Assembly: GCA_930367205.1 (NCBI GenBank)
Contig: OV884011.1
Span: 171,999,226 to 172,063,225, forward strand
Reading direction: 5' to 3'
DNA: 64,000 bases
Source: Acanthosoma haemorrhoidale
Lineage: Eukaryota; Arthropoda; Insecta; Hemiptera; Acanthosomatidae
The position numbers and the translations under genes were made by a program. Shown here piece after piece: positions 10,899 through 22,862 of this stretch; the stretch's first letter is position 1; the number at the start of each line of letters is the position of its first letter. The notes under the pieces are model-generated. The model worked only from the letters and a program-made list of their open reading frames with translations, had not been told where the DNA came from and ran no database searches.

Positions 10899-13800
10899 CC
10901 AACATGACAATACTATAGGTTATAACTTTTCGTCCTTATTGAAAATATATATGGCTGGACATAATTGTAACAAAAATTAGGAAGTTAGTTATCAAAACGT
11001 TAGGAAATCTCTTTTTACAAATAAGCTTTTGTGGAACTTGACCGTATCTTATAAATAAACTAATATGATATAAAATGAAAATGGAAAGTTTAAACTATGT
11101 CGTTTATTGTAAAGGAGGCATTATTTCGAATATTAAAAGTAAATTGTGGTTAGACAGGACAGAGGTGTTCATTTATTGACCTTAACCATTGGTAACAGTA
11201 ATCTTGACATTCAGGGGCAAAACTTAAAATGAAATGTTTACTGAGTCTCAGATAATAAAATATTAAAGCCTTGCTGAGGAATTGAATACTAGGTTTATTT
11301 TTTATAAATCCATAAAATATACGTTGAAAGTGAACTATGGAATCTCTCTATTTACTGACAACCCTGTAAGCAGTGGTCAATTCAGACTTACTTCACCCAT
11401 CACGGTACACGATCCATTTGTGACTACTACACGGCTATAGTGTAGTAATATCCTCCTTGTAGTTAGTTGGCTAATTTCATAGTAATGGGTAGGAGCATTG
11501 TTTGGCAAAAGGAGGCTGTGGATCTCACAGTAATGTGGCGGAAGTTCTTTGGCTCCTTCAATAACCGCTCTTGCACAACTGCTGGGAACAGAGTTAAGAG
11601 CTTCGAACGGACTCCTTCTCCCGTCACCGGAAGATCTGTTTTGTAATTGGGAACAGATAGTTTGCACCTCTTTACATGTAAATAAATCAAGACATGGGCC
11701 TTGAACTAATTGTGTCATGTCCACATTAAAACTACGTCTAACGCGCTTCATTCTCTCTATGGTTTTAGCTTTCTCATGCAAAAGCTCAGAAAATATTTAG
11801 TTTAAGTTATATTTTCAAGTTTCCCTCATTCAAGGACTCGTTTGAGAGGGAAGAACGTAAAAAAAATATCCTGGAAATTAAGTTATCCCAACCAACAGTA
11901 AAAATCCATATGATTAATGTCGTTGGATTCCTTTTTATATATATTTTTTTTTGATCAATATTTTAGAAATGTGGGTTCTGGAACCATCCTCATCCTCACT
12001 CATGGTCTTATCATCTGTGGCTCTCTCGCAAGGCGAAAAGAACGGAGAGGAGAGGGGGGACTTCACTTGTCCTGGGCTGCATGGGGACAGTACATGTAAA
12101 TATTGTACGGGTGTTGTGAAAGTGAATTGTACATAATGATTGAATGGAAATGTATATAAGGTATATGGTAATGAAATTGTAATTTGTAAAGTAAAATAAT
12201 TAAAATAAGAAAATTTATTGAATAATAACTTCACCAACCCCTGCACCTCTGACAACCTCCGTATCGTGTTCTTTCTCTGAAAATATACTATCCATCATAA
12301 CTTATTTTTGTCATTTGAAATTTACAGGTCTTATTGTTATTGTAGGTGGTTTTTTTTTCAAGTTTTATTGAGTATAGACGCACCATGTTACGATGGGTAA
12401 AGTAAAACAGGTGTTCAATTCTGACTTCATTACCTGTAATCTTCTATTACATTTTTGATTACGGTGCGTGTCCACAAGGCTGGGAACGCCACTATTTGTG
12501 AGAAAGCCCAGATGTCTGCTTCACTCAGACAGGAGTTACCGAATCAGCATTGTGAATCCTCTATTTCTAGGTGAAGGGGAATCTCTCTTACTATTGCAAC
12601 GTCCAGATAACGAACTGGCTCCCAACGGCGTGGGGCCTTCTGAACCACATTGCGACCGTTCGGCTCCTGCCTTGAGTAACAGCTGTTGTTTGCTGGTCTA
12701 TAGTGAGATAGGATCGACACCTTCCTGCTCATTCTGTGTTTAATGGACTTCCATGTCCATAGATACCTTCAATAATAAGGTAATAAATAACGCATAGAAA
12801 AATGTAATTTCAGCTATCTTATAAGTTTCTTTGAGCCTCAGCTAAAAATCAATTTTAGATTTAAAGCTCTGATTTTTTCTATGGTTTAGTACACACTCCA
12901 GTCAAAAAGGCAAAAGATCTTCCAGAAAATAAATTTTTGAAAGTCAATCGAATTGTTTTTATATACGTAGTGTACATAAGTCAATATTATCATTTTAAAT
13001 TCTTGATTTTGCTTTATTTCAACGACCTTATATAGCTACTGTTAATAATGGAGAGGAGGATATTACCAAGATAATATTATAAGCATACTCCGTGGAACCG
13101 GCTTTTTGATAAATCTAGCTCTCCCATGCCGGAATCGACTCACTATTGTCCAAGATTGACTTCAACAAGTATTGCTAAGTCATTGAGGCTCTTGTGTGGT
13201 TGAGATATTAGATTCAACTAGTGAGCGAATGGCTTGCTTCAATTGTGGACGGCTATTGTACATCTCTCTGTAGAATTGTAAACACATATATTTTAACTAA
13301 TACTAGATAACAACAAATAGAATATTCGAAATATTCAATCTACCTATAATCGGCATGAACCATTTACGAAAAGTTATTATTCTCACACTAAAGGCTACGG
13401 CCCCAGTGGGTGCTAGTTCAGACTAAAACAGGTTCTGGGCGAGTTTGTTTGCACTGCATCCAACCACCTCTGCAGATTAGGCACGAATACGTCGTCAGAA
13501 CAAGTAGTTCGTTCAAATCAGTTTGATTTTTCGCATTAGTTCTGACGACCACGTGCTTGCTCTAGATTGTTATCAATAGTTTATAACAATCGGTATAGAA
13601 AAATTAATTAGTCTTGTATATGAAAATAAGTGTCTGTGAGGTACAATAACCACAACAGATATCTTTCTTGGCAGAAGTGGGGTATAATTGCTGGAGAAAT
13701 GAACACAAGTTGTATCACTTTCATGATATTTTTTATTTTACATATAGGTACGTATTTATCTTTTTTTACCTTGGAACTTTACAATTTTGAAACTTTACTT

Positions 13801-14745
13801 TAAAAACTTTCCATTTTTTCTTTAATTTCTATATTTCTTAGCATATATTGTATTGAAACTGAATTTCTCCTATTGTGCTTACCAAATATTTTTCTTGAAT
13901 TTCTGGAGCATCACTGGCTTTTTTATCATGCTATATTTATCATACACGATTATCAATATATCGATTATGATATCTTGATCATTCTCAATATATCAATGAA
14001 AATACCCTCCTGTAACATACAAATTGTTTCAAGGGCAAGAGCTCATAACATTTTCACTTATTTTCTTCTTCAAAGATTTCCCAATAAAAACTTTGTAAAA
14101 TACTTTTTTCAAATAATTTTTTAAAAAGTTTGTGTATTTTTATATTTTACTTTTCCAAGTAATGAATATATTTGTTTTTTGTTGTTTTGTTTTTTTGCAA
14201 GAAATAAGGTTTTTTCTACCTTAAAGTTACAGCCAATCTTTCTTCTGCTGAGATGCACTGACGAAAATTTGACTGTTTTGTGACTATCTTCTCTCTATGC
14301 CTGTGAGTAAATATTTGAACGTGGCATTATGAAATACTCATATAACTTTATTGGTTGACATAAAAGATCATTTGACACTCTCCTCATCGTCCCTTGTGTT
14401 AATATATTCTGTTTTTCCACTACTCATAATTAAATACATTAATTTGGGATTTTCAAGGAAATAGACGCACGATTGAAACGAACTGCTATTCAGAACATGC
14501 CTGCACTGAAACCACTATGGGCTGACAAACAAATCTGAGCTATTCTGACGAACTCCTTTCCACATCTGTAGCTCAATAGAGACATAGACTGTAGACCGCA
14601 TCATTTGAAATGACATTGGCCCCGTCAATATTTATTTTTTCCTATTTGTCCCATCAACATCCTCTAATCTTAATTGAGCTAGAGATATCAAGTATAAATA
14701 TTTGATACCAGTGAATAGTTGTTTTTTCCCTGAAACTTCTTAATT
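10899..14745. other. No certain gene; a few unrecognised frames and an inverted repeat
   Basis: The longest frame is 134 codons on the minus strand (11377-11781). It overlaps a 75-codon frame in another phase and has no recognised motif. GC-richer blocks occur at about 11980-12080 and 12470-12740. A perfect 11-bp inverted repeat (GTCGTCAGAAC/GTTCTGACGAC) lies near 13490-13551. The rest is AT-rich. Confidence 0.45.
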
Positions 14746-14750
14746 GTGCT

Positions 14751-15305
14751 TGTAGTGACCGATAACTACATAAGATAAATCACCCTATACTCTATTGTGT
14801 ATATATTGTAATCAAACGTAAATAACATGAACTAAATGTATTATAGACAAGTGTAAATAACATGAACAAATATAAATCATTGTAAATATAGTAAGCAATA
14901 AAAAAGGCGGGGGCCAAATAGTCGTCACACGAGAGGGGTCACCAGCTGTCAGTCACAGGTACCTCACCATATGAGGGAAACCGCAGGTACTAAGCAACCC
15001 TTTTGCAGCCTCTCCCAGTAGACAAGGCTGGGTAGGGTACTCCTAGCCCGCTAAATTAGTCTCTCGTGACCTCTACTCGTTGACGCGTGGCTTCCGCTCG
15101 AACTCTGAAAACTTGACTAATTCTTTATGAAAAACCTCTGTACCTCTTCTCTTGAACATAGTGCATTGTCGGGGCACATTCCTATCAAAAATGGAGTCAG
15201 ATAGTAACGCCGTCATGAAACGATTGTCCAGGTTATAAACTCAAACAATCCTCACTTGTCACCAGGGCTAGGGTGACCAGGCACCTCTCTAGTGACGACC
15301 CGACC
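14751..15305 (+). mobile_element. Solo LTR (gypsy family C) with perfect 5-bp target duplication
   Basis: It starts TGTAGTGACCGATAACTAC and ends GTGACGACCCGACC, with the canonical terminal CA mutated to CC. The flanks are GTGCT at 14746-14750 and 15306-15310, a perfect 5-bp duplication. It aligns with the 42882 and 41047 LTRs but lacks internal segments (555 bp against 885 and 666 bp). An AATAAA lies near 14897-14903. It arose by recombination between the two LTRs of an element inserted in the LINE copy at 15306. Confidence 0.92.
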
Positions 15306-15775
15306 GTGCTAAAATTGCAATCTGCCTTGTCAGGCAATAAGTAATTGAGATAAATGTTCTAATTTATACCATACTTACAATTCATCATTCACTCACTCAT
15401 TCATACAGTATTTACAAGCAGCCCAGAGGCCTCCCCAATCCACATAGTTGTCACCTCCCTAGCATGCAAAAGAGGAAGCGGAGCCTTGGGAAGTCTTGGG
15501 CTCTTCCGCAAGCTACGTCACCGAATACGAGCCAGTGAAGGCTGACGAAGAGAGCGAGAGCCACATACGCTCAGGACATGATTGGAGAAACTGGCCATTT
15601 CCAGGACTCCCACTGTCACGTATTTATAGCAGGTCACGAGGCCACTGCCGTTTCAGTCTCCGAGCAGGATTATAGGGATGAGTGGTGCAGTGTGACTGCT
15701 ACGGGATTAGGGTGGTTGGATAGGTTACTATGGAATTTCATGAACTTGGAAGGCCAGTGAACAGTAATATATGAT
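15306..15775 (-). mobile_element. LINE family A 3'-end copy, host of the 14751 solo LTR
   Basis: On the minus strand it reads from the end of the coding region (about 15770, CCAACCACCCTAATCCCGT) through the 3' UTR to GGCAGATTGCAATTTTAGCAC at 15306. The last bases of the element continue at 14741-14750 on the far side of the inserted LTR. Other family copies show the uninterrupted end TTTTAGCACAATAAA. The plus-strand frame at 15578-15760 is a shadow of this copy, not a gene. Confidence 0.84.
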
Positions 15776-16282
15776 TACAAATACTGCTACCGGGCCCACT
15801 CTGCAACACTGTTGCAATGTTTATCAAAGCCACTTAACATGCCTACTTATACAATAGTTATATTGTAATATGCACTAAACTCGGTTATGTTACAACCATT
15901 CATATTGATTATCTACTCATTAAAATTAAAATTCTTTACATTGAATGTAGTTTTTATTAATTAATATGTTGCAGCATATCTTACCTCAGACATTGCTGTT
16001 ATTCCTTCATATACTCGTATATACAACCATTGCGATCACTTATTTTTCATATTAACTATAATCTAATTTCTTGTTCATTTTTGTCAAAAAATTGATATTT
16101 TCTTACTTAATTTTGTGACCAGTCTAATCTTTATGAGTTTGCCGTTTATGAAATTAGCGAAAGCCTCTTTCTAAATGTTACTACTCTACCATGCGTCAAG
16201 TATATCGTACAAGCTACTACAGTTAGATAATTTATAATAGAATAAACAAAAAAATATATATTTCCCAATTATTTTAGTAGAC
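15776..16282. other. No gene seen between LINE copies
   Basis: AT-rich sequence with no coding signal. Confidence 0.5.
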
Positions 16283-16487
16283 TATGGAGAGTGGGGGCCT
16301 TCCCAATGACTCCGCTTCCTCTTTCGCAAGCGAGGAAGGCGACTACCATGTTGGGAGGCCTCTGGGCTGTTTGTCAATACTGTATAAATTAGAGAATGAA
16401 TTATTGTAAATATGGTATGAATGAGAACATTTATCACAATTACTTATTACCTACTAATAAGGCAGATTGTAATTTTAGCAAAAAAAA
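16283..16487 (+). mobile_element. LINE family A, short 3'-UTR copy
   Basis: About 200 bp matches the terminal part of the family A 3' UTR (GACTCCGCTTCCTCTTT, GGGAGGCCTCTGGGCTG, then AAGGCAGATTGTAATTTTAG). It is followed by a short A-run (16480-16488), which fits a target-primed insertion tail. Confidence 0.8.
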
Positions 16488-19400
16488 AGGAGAGTATGGA
16501 ATTAAATATATTGATATTATGATTAATAATGTAGTGTGCTTGATTAGAAATCAATAAAGCTGTCATTAGCATAATTTTCACAGCCACAATACCCTCAACT
16601 GTTTGAAAATTACAGGTGACAGTCTGCTATGGTACGATAGTAATTGCAATTATACTGAGGCAATATTGCTATATTGATTGACAAGTTTCTTGACAATCTT
16701 GTAGGAAGATTAATTTTGTTTTTATTTCCTAAACCCTTACAATTACAGTACAACGCTACAATAATAAAAAAATATATTATTCATTTACTTTTTGACGTTC
16801 TTAATTCCAAGGAATGACTAAACAATAAACATATAAAATAAATGCACAAGGAAATTAAAAATGACAGCCATGTACTATTGTTGAGAAATGAGTATTTGGA
16901 ATTCAATTGTACGAGAAACACAGATTGGTTGGTTTGTATTGCTAACAAGAACGAAAAGAACAAAAGGGATATGTATCTCAGTTGTTCAAAACTCTTAAAG
17001 TGAATCTAATGTTTGTAGTTTATGGTTTATTCTAATCTATGTGCATACATAATATAACCCTTTTTTTCTGATTCTTTGTTATTGCATTGTATACTCCCAT
17101 TAAATTTATTATAGTTATTGTATACTACAGTATTCGTTTAAAGTTTGTTGCAGCTAAAAGTAACGCTACATACACGATACTAAATTCAGCTCTCCCTGGG
17201 GAAAATCAAACACAAACCTATCCTTACAACGTGTAACCTACCCACCAACTGGCCTGCCCCTCTGCAGGCTACCCTCTGTGGATTCGTGGTACTTGGGCAC
17301 ATTCTCCCCAATAAAAGAGAAAACGGGCGAGGAGTGTGTTTAGTAATGAGATGCACGAGCATGAATGTTAAACATAAGAAAGGGCACCAATTAGCTTGCT
17401 CAGATCCAGTGATGGAAGCCAACCGAACCGGAAGGCAACAGCAAATACATAGTTTAATGAATTTATTCTGCCTAATTAGTCTCAGCAGATTGACCTCCTC
17501 CAATTATATATTTTGGGTTTATTTATTGCCTGGAACGTCTAGTTGTTCTACGCTTCTATTCGATATCTAAAGTTTTAATTAGTCCACGCAACGTTTTATA
17601 ATTGAAGGTTTTGATGGAAGATAAGCTTACGGATCTCGAAAAAAAACCTACATCTGATTTAAAATTTTATACATAATAATGAAATGCTCAGAAAAATCTG
17701 AAATATTTTTATTATTTATTTTCGTTTGAGAATGTAGCAAAATCTGTGAACATAAAATAGGGAATATCGTGTCTTAATGTTTAATTAATATTGTTACGAT
17801 TTAAATTGCAAATGTGAATCTATACTATGGTTTTTCAAATGCCGGTAATATAATTAAATAAAAAAAAATTTATAAGTTACATCCCTTCCTTCTTTATTTT
17901 TTCTTGCTGACGAGTCCTTTGACGTTCACATAGAATAAATGGAACGTGGAATAATTTGCAAGGTTTTTAAATCCTAGCTCTACTTTTACTCCACTATTGT
18001 TTATATAATTGTTTACATTGACTAATCCTTTGCCGTCTTTGCGTTTCATTTACTATTTATTATAGAAAGGGAAATGTCTGAAGAAAAACTAGTGATAAAC
18101 GGACTTTTAAAATACTTAAGAAAAAGGATTAAGTGCGAAGGTGGCAGCCGAAGAAATTTGTTCTATGGAAGATTGAAGAAAAATAAGGTATCCATTTTGT
18201 TCAAAAAAAAAAATTAAAATGTACAATACGATAAATTTATTGAATATATATGAATATTATTAAAACAAAAACGATTTAATTTGATGTATATAAACTTACT
18301 TTGATAATCTAGAAGGAGATTGGAATGCTTTTAAGTAAACAAACCATCACTGTGTTGGGACTGGCTTTGTAAACTAGGGAAGAAATATTAACTATAACCC
18401 TTTAATAATAAACGATTAATAAAAAAAAACATTAATATCAGCAACATCTAGTCATTTCTTTAAATATTTAATGAATAAAAAGAAAAAAATTGATGTGTTC
18501 ATTTCAATTAGAAAAAGAAAAAGACATTCCAGGAAAACATTAGGTAAATAAACAACAATAAGAAATATGTAATATTTTAACATCCTAAAACTAAAATGAA
18601 AATCTTCCCAATTACAATTACAAGGTGGTCATAATAAGATTCAATTAATTGTACGTGTACAAAAGTATTTTGTAAATTATAGCCTAGTTCAATAATAATT
18701 CATATGTTGGGAAGAGTTTGTTTCGATTGTGAGTTTTATGCAAAATAACATTTGTAACAAAGCTTCTGAACCCATAATTCGTTTTTAAACCATTCCGTCC
18801 AACACACCTTTAGTTTTTTAGGGAATTTTTAGCATCTAAGGTGTCCTGTCTACCTGCCAGGCCTTTTGTAACAGATAGGGTTTAAAGGGATCATCCATCG
18901 TTGTTGTTTTTTTAAATTTAACTTAAATAGATATATTGAGTCAAATACGCCAAAATCGGAAGGGGCTTATACATAACTGGACTGTTTTAATTATATGATA
19001 ATAAAATAAAATATTTACAGCTATTAGAAAGTTTAATTATTTTAACTTGATAGGGTTTTGTTTAAATCGATCGTTGTGTGACTGAATAAAGAAATGAAAG
19101 TATTCTTATGTGCATTTCCGTTATTGTGTATTAGCTTTGCAACTTCCTGTTAGCTGTTTCTTAATACTAGTTGTCAATACAAAACGCTAAATGATACAGA
19201 TCAAGTTGAATGAAGAAGGCCGATCTGTAAGGAACTGTACTCTAGATTAGAAACCGCATTAGATCACGACCTGTATGGATCTATCTTACGTGGCTATGTA
19301 GTAATTAATTCGCCATCAGTTTCAATTAATCTTCCACCGCAAATATCCTATTTCGGTTGCCTGTTGACCACTTCAGTTCCCAGTGCGTGGGATATCGAAA

Positions 19401-19755
19401 GTAAGCTAGGCTATATTTATGTGCGATAATCATTTACTCAATCTGCGCCAAAACGTATCCCATTATAACTTATAACTTGACATCTTGGTTCAATGTCAAT
19501 AGTTTGGTGTGCGTTTTCCGATTTGCTATTAATTTCAGTCTTCTGCCGATCTGATGAGCATTGAAAAAGGGAAGGGAGCATATCATGGTCTAGTTTAGAT
19601 TTCACTTTAATGTACAGAAGTATGGTTCTGAGAGATAATCCCTTTTCAATTGTAATCATCAGGTGGTCTTCTACTCTCCACGTAATAATTTTCTTGAAAG
19701 GATAATATCAAATTAAAGATTATCTTCTAAGCTTTAAAATACTTCCACAAACATG
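16488..19755. other. No certain gene; GC-richer block at 17.17-17.57 kb
   Basis: The block at 17170-17570 is open on both strands (105 and 94 codons), with no recognised family on either. It may be an uncharacterised repeat. The remainder is AT-rich with poly-A and poly-T runs. Confidence 0.45.
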
Positions 19756-20610
19756 CGAGGGCGTACCCAAAAGAAACCGAACTATTTTTATACAAAGTGA
19801 TTTATTTTATTTGTTTACTAAAAACCTTTAATCTCCTGCAATGTACTCAAAATTGGAGTCAATACACTTTTAAAACCTTTATTCCACTGTTCGAAACATT
19901 TTTGACATTTCTTTGTGATGCCAGACACCGCCTCTGTCGTTTCTGTCTTCGCTTCCTCAACGTCCACAAAGCGCTTTCTTTTCATGTCCCTTTTCATTCG
20001 GGAGAATAAAAATAAGTGGTAGGGGGCTAGGTCGGGTGAATAGGGATGATTATACAAATCAGCGCACCAACCCCCCTTTTCAACCTCAAATCTTCACTTA
20101 AAATTCGCTAACCTCCAAGTCACTCCACATTTCCACAACACAATCCACAACTTCTTCGATGGTCCGTCGTTGATCTCCCAGGACAATTTCACGTACTTTT
20201 TCGACATTCTCGTTGGTTCGGGTCGTGGAAGGACGTCTATAATTATGTTTATCATAAATTGGACGTTTTCCCACTTTTAAAACAGGAAAACCACTCAAAC
20301 TCTAAAGTTTTCCCCATAGCCTCATCTTTACAGGCCGCTTTTAATTTTTCAAGAGTTTTTGTGCCAGTTTTCCCTAGCAATATTCAAAAATTCACGGCTA
20401 CGCACTGTTCATGAAAATCAGCCATCACAAAAACGATGAGCACATAAAACAACTGTTACAAATAAATCCACACAAGCAGCACGGAACCTTCTCTAGAGAC
20501 GTCACTTGGCATACTGACTGGTGAAAAGTTGCTTTATGCTACCGGTAAAACCCATTACCACAAAAACTCCGCCACATACATCAATTCGGTTTCTCTTGGG
20601 TACCACCTCG
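19756..20610 (-). mobile_element. Internally deleted, decayed mariner-like transposon
   Basis: The imperfect terminal inverted repeats align over about 28 bp with a few mismatches (left CGAGGGCGTACCCAAAAG, right complement CGAGGTGGTACCCAAGAG). A TA remains on the right (20611-20612), while the left flank reads TG, presumably a mutated TA. At 855 bp it is about 440 bp shorter than a full mariner. The repeats differ from those of the 28.7-kb element, so this is another subfamily. Confidence 0.88.
19818..20440 (-). pseudogene. Mariner transposase remnant lacking the first two catalytic residues
   Basis: The C-terminal part is readable on the minus strand at 19818-20057: YNHPYSPDLAPYHLFLF, then RMKRDMKRKRFVDVEEAK and KKCQKCFEQWNKG. 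This is the family's third catalytic region and tail, but the PSD motif has become PYH, so the catalytic Asp is lost. The N-terminal DNA-binding part is at 20098-20298 (RRPSTTRTNENVEKVREIV, then DQRRTIEEVV), with earlier N-terminal sequence in other frames up to about 20440. The segment that should carry VDE and HxDN is missing between the two blocks, so an internal deletion plus frameshifts has removed activity. Confidence 0.82.
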
Positions 20611-20849
20611 TATCTCCTACTTAATGACGCGCGGGTAGGATTTGGTATAGATTCCAATACCAATATTTGACATAATTTAACAACCCTATCTTTAACACAA
20701 AAGTTATAATGATCAGATCACTTCCTAGCCGGGTTCTGTTCTTATGATTTTTGACCCTCATTGCCTTGTAACGAAAATTGAATTTTCTTTTTTCAATGCA
20801 ACTTCTTGTTCTTAACCGTTATTTTTCATTATTTCACAATTTTCGATTT

Positions 20850-22100
20850 TGTAACCATGCACTTAAGGTCTTTGAAGGAATCTTGACCATCTGTTAAAAA
20901 ATTTACTGTTCCAGTAATTTTACCGTGGGAAAATGAGATGTTTCTGAATTTTTAATTAATTTGTTTTATAAATAAATAACGTTTCATGGCATGTAATTAA
21001 TTATCCCTGCAAAATCTCTTTAATGTATCCATAAGCAGTTAAGTATTTTATATTCATTTAAATCTTATCTTGCATACTTTGTAATAGTTAACATGTTATA
21101 TTTAAATCAGCAGTTATTTCATTACCATAATAAGTCATCAGGTACAAAGATAATTTTTTTTCAGTTTTCTCAAATATCCCGAAAACTAGTAATTTGATTA
21201 GAGCATACTTTATTTCCAAAATTAAATTACGAAAGATTCCCTATAAAAATGGTTTTATTTATTTTTGCCGTTGAGTTAATGGTTTAGGAGATTTCAGGAA
21301 TTTTTATAAATAAAACAGCTCAACAAAAAACGTGAAAATTTACTGTTGTTTAACCGTCTTTATCTCCTAAAGCATTGATTCAATAGGAAAAATAAATAAA
21401 TCCATTTTATAGGCAATTTTGTGTTATTTAATTTTGTGTATTAATTACTTTTTTCCAAAATAACTAAGTTGCGAGATACTTGACAAAAGCCGAAAAAATA
21501 ACCTTTAAACTGCATTCACGTTCCTCCCCCCCCCCCCCCGCAACCTCGAGGACTTTAAATATCCTGTACAGAAGACTTCCCCCGGCAAAAATCGGAACTA
21601 CATAATTTCTTCTTTTGATTTTTCCTCTATTTGCTGGACTATAAACAAAATACTTAATTCATGTTCATGTGTTACTGATGGTGTTATATGCTTCTATGTT
21701 ATGTGTATACAACGTTTTTCACTTTACGTACCATTGATGCATTTAAAAAAAATCTTTTGCTTTATTCAATATGAGTCTTTTCCTTTTTGTTTTTCATTAA
21801 TAAATCCCTTTCAGAAAACTAGTGAAAATTCCTGTTTTTTACCCTATCTATCTACTAAACTATTGACAATACACAAAAAATTAATTAAAATTATTTTGTA
21901 GGTGATTGTGTGTTCGGGGACTGTTAGTGTATTGTACAGGACTCTCCCCCCCCCTCTAAATAATTGTTTAGAAAATGAGAACAGCATGATTTTTTTGCCT
22001 ATTTTTCCTTTGTTTCCTGGGCTATAAGAGTGTTGTATGGCACCATGATTCCATGATAATATGAAGATGATTTTTTTTTTATTACTTGGTGATTTTAAGT
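20850..22100. repeat. Degenerate inverted and direct repeat cluster
   Basis: A segment near 21350-21440 (ATCTCCTAAAGCATTGATTC, then AAATAAATAAATCCATTTT) is the diverged reverse complement of 21225-21305. Related direct copies occur near 21825-21915. A further pair sharing ATTTTTCCT and CTGG(A/G)CTATAA lies near 21620 and 22005. A poly-C run sits at 21525-21539. No coding frame is convincing. Confidence 0.6.
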
Positions 22101-22264
22101 TACAATAATTATAATTTAATAATTAATTACGGATTTTCAGGGATGTAAGATGCAAAAGAGGGTTAATGATTTTTTTCCGAATTGAAACCTTATAAGACGT
22201 TAAAATTTTAAAGTAACTAATTTCTAAACGGCTTAAGGCCGGTAAACTAACATTCATTTAGCAA

Positions 22265-22862
22265 AAACAGGGGATGGACTACATTGATACTAATAGAGCT
22301 ATGGATAACAGCAAAAAAGTCGAACATCAAGCATATCAAATCCTTTCAATCAAAAGTCCTGAGAACAATAGTAAATGCTCCTTATAACGTCAGCAACAAA
22401 ACCCTTCATAATGATCTTAATATACCCTACATTCTTGAACTCATACCTTCCAAGTTCATAAAATTCCATAATAATCTATCCAACCACCTAAATCCCATAA
22501 CACAGTCATAGTACCAAATAGTAGTGGTCTCGTGATCTTTTATAAATACTGTGGGAGTTCTGGCAATGGCCAGTTTCTCCAATAATGTCCTGAGTGTCAG
22601 TGACTCTCACGCTCTTGATCAGCCTCCACTGGCTCGTGGACGCGGCTGGCGGAGGAGTGTTGGGGCTTCCCAAGACTCCGCTTCCTCTTTCTCACGGGAG
22701 GGTGGTGACGATCATGTGGATTTGGGAGGTCTCTGGTTAGTTTGTAAATAGTTTATGAATGAGCTAGAGAATGAAAATTTTAAATATGGTATGAATGAGA
22801 ACATTTATCATAATCACTTATTGCCCAAAAAGGCAGATTGTAATTTTATCGCAATAAAGGAT
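22265..22862 (+). mobile_element. LINE family A, truncated 3'-end copy
   Basis: It matches the 60.9-61.5 kb segment of the longer copy. The last coding stretch (SFQSKVLRTIVNAPYNVSNK, then TLHNDLNIPYILELIPSKF, 22284-22511) is followed by the shared 3' UTR ending GGCAGATTGTAATTTTAT. Relative to the long copy, about 50 bp are missing near 22510-22530. The copy begins within the C-terminal coding region, as expected from incomplete reverse transcription. Confidence 0.83.

Noticed and set aside
15578..15760. Plus-strand 60-codon frame with normal-looking composition
   Set aside because: It is the reverse strand of the LINE family A 3' end; the same DNA recurs at 22.5 and 61.2 kb.
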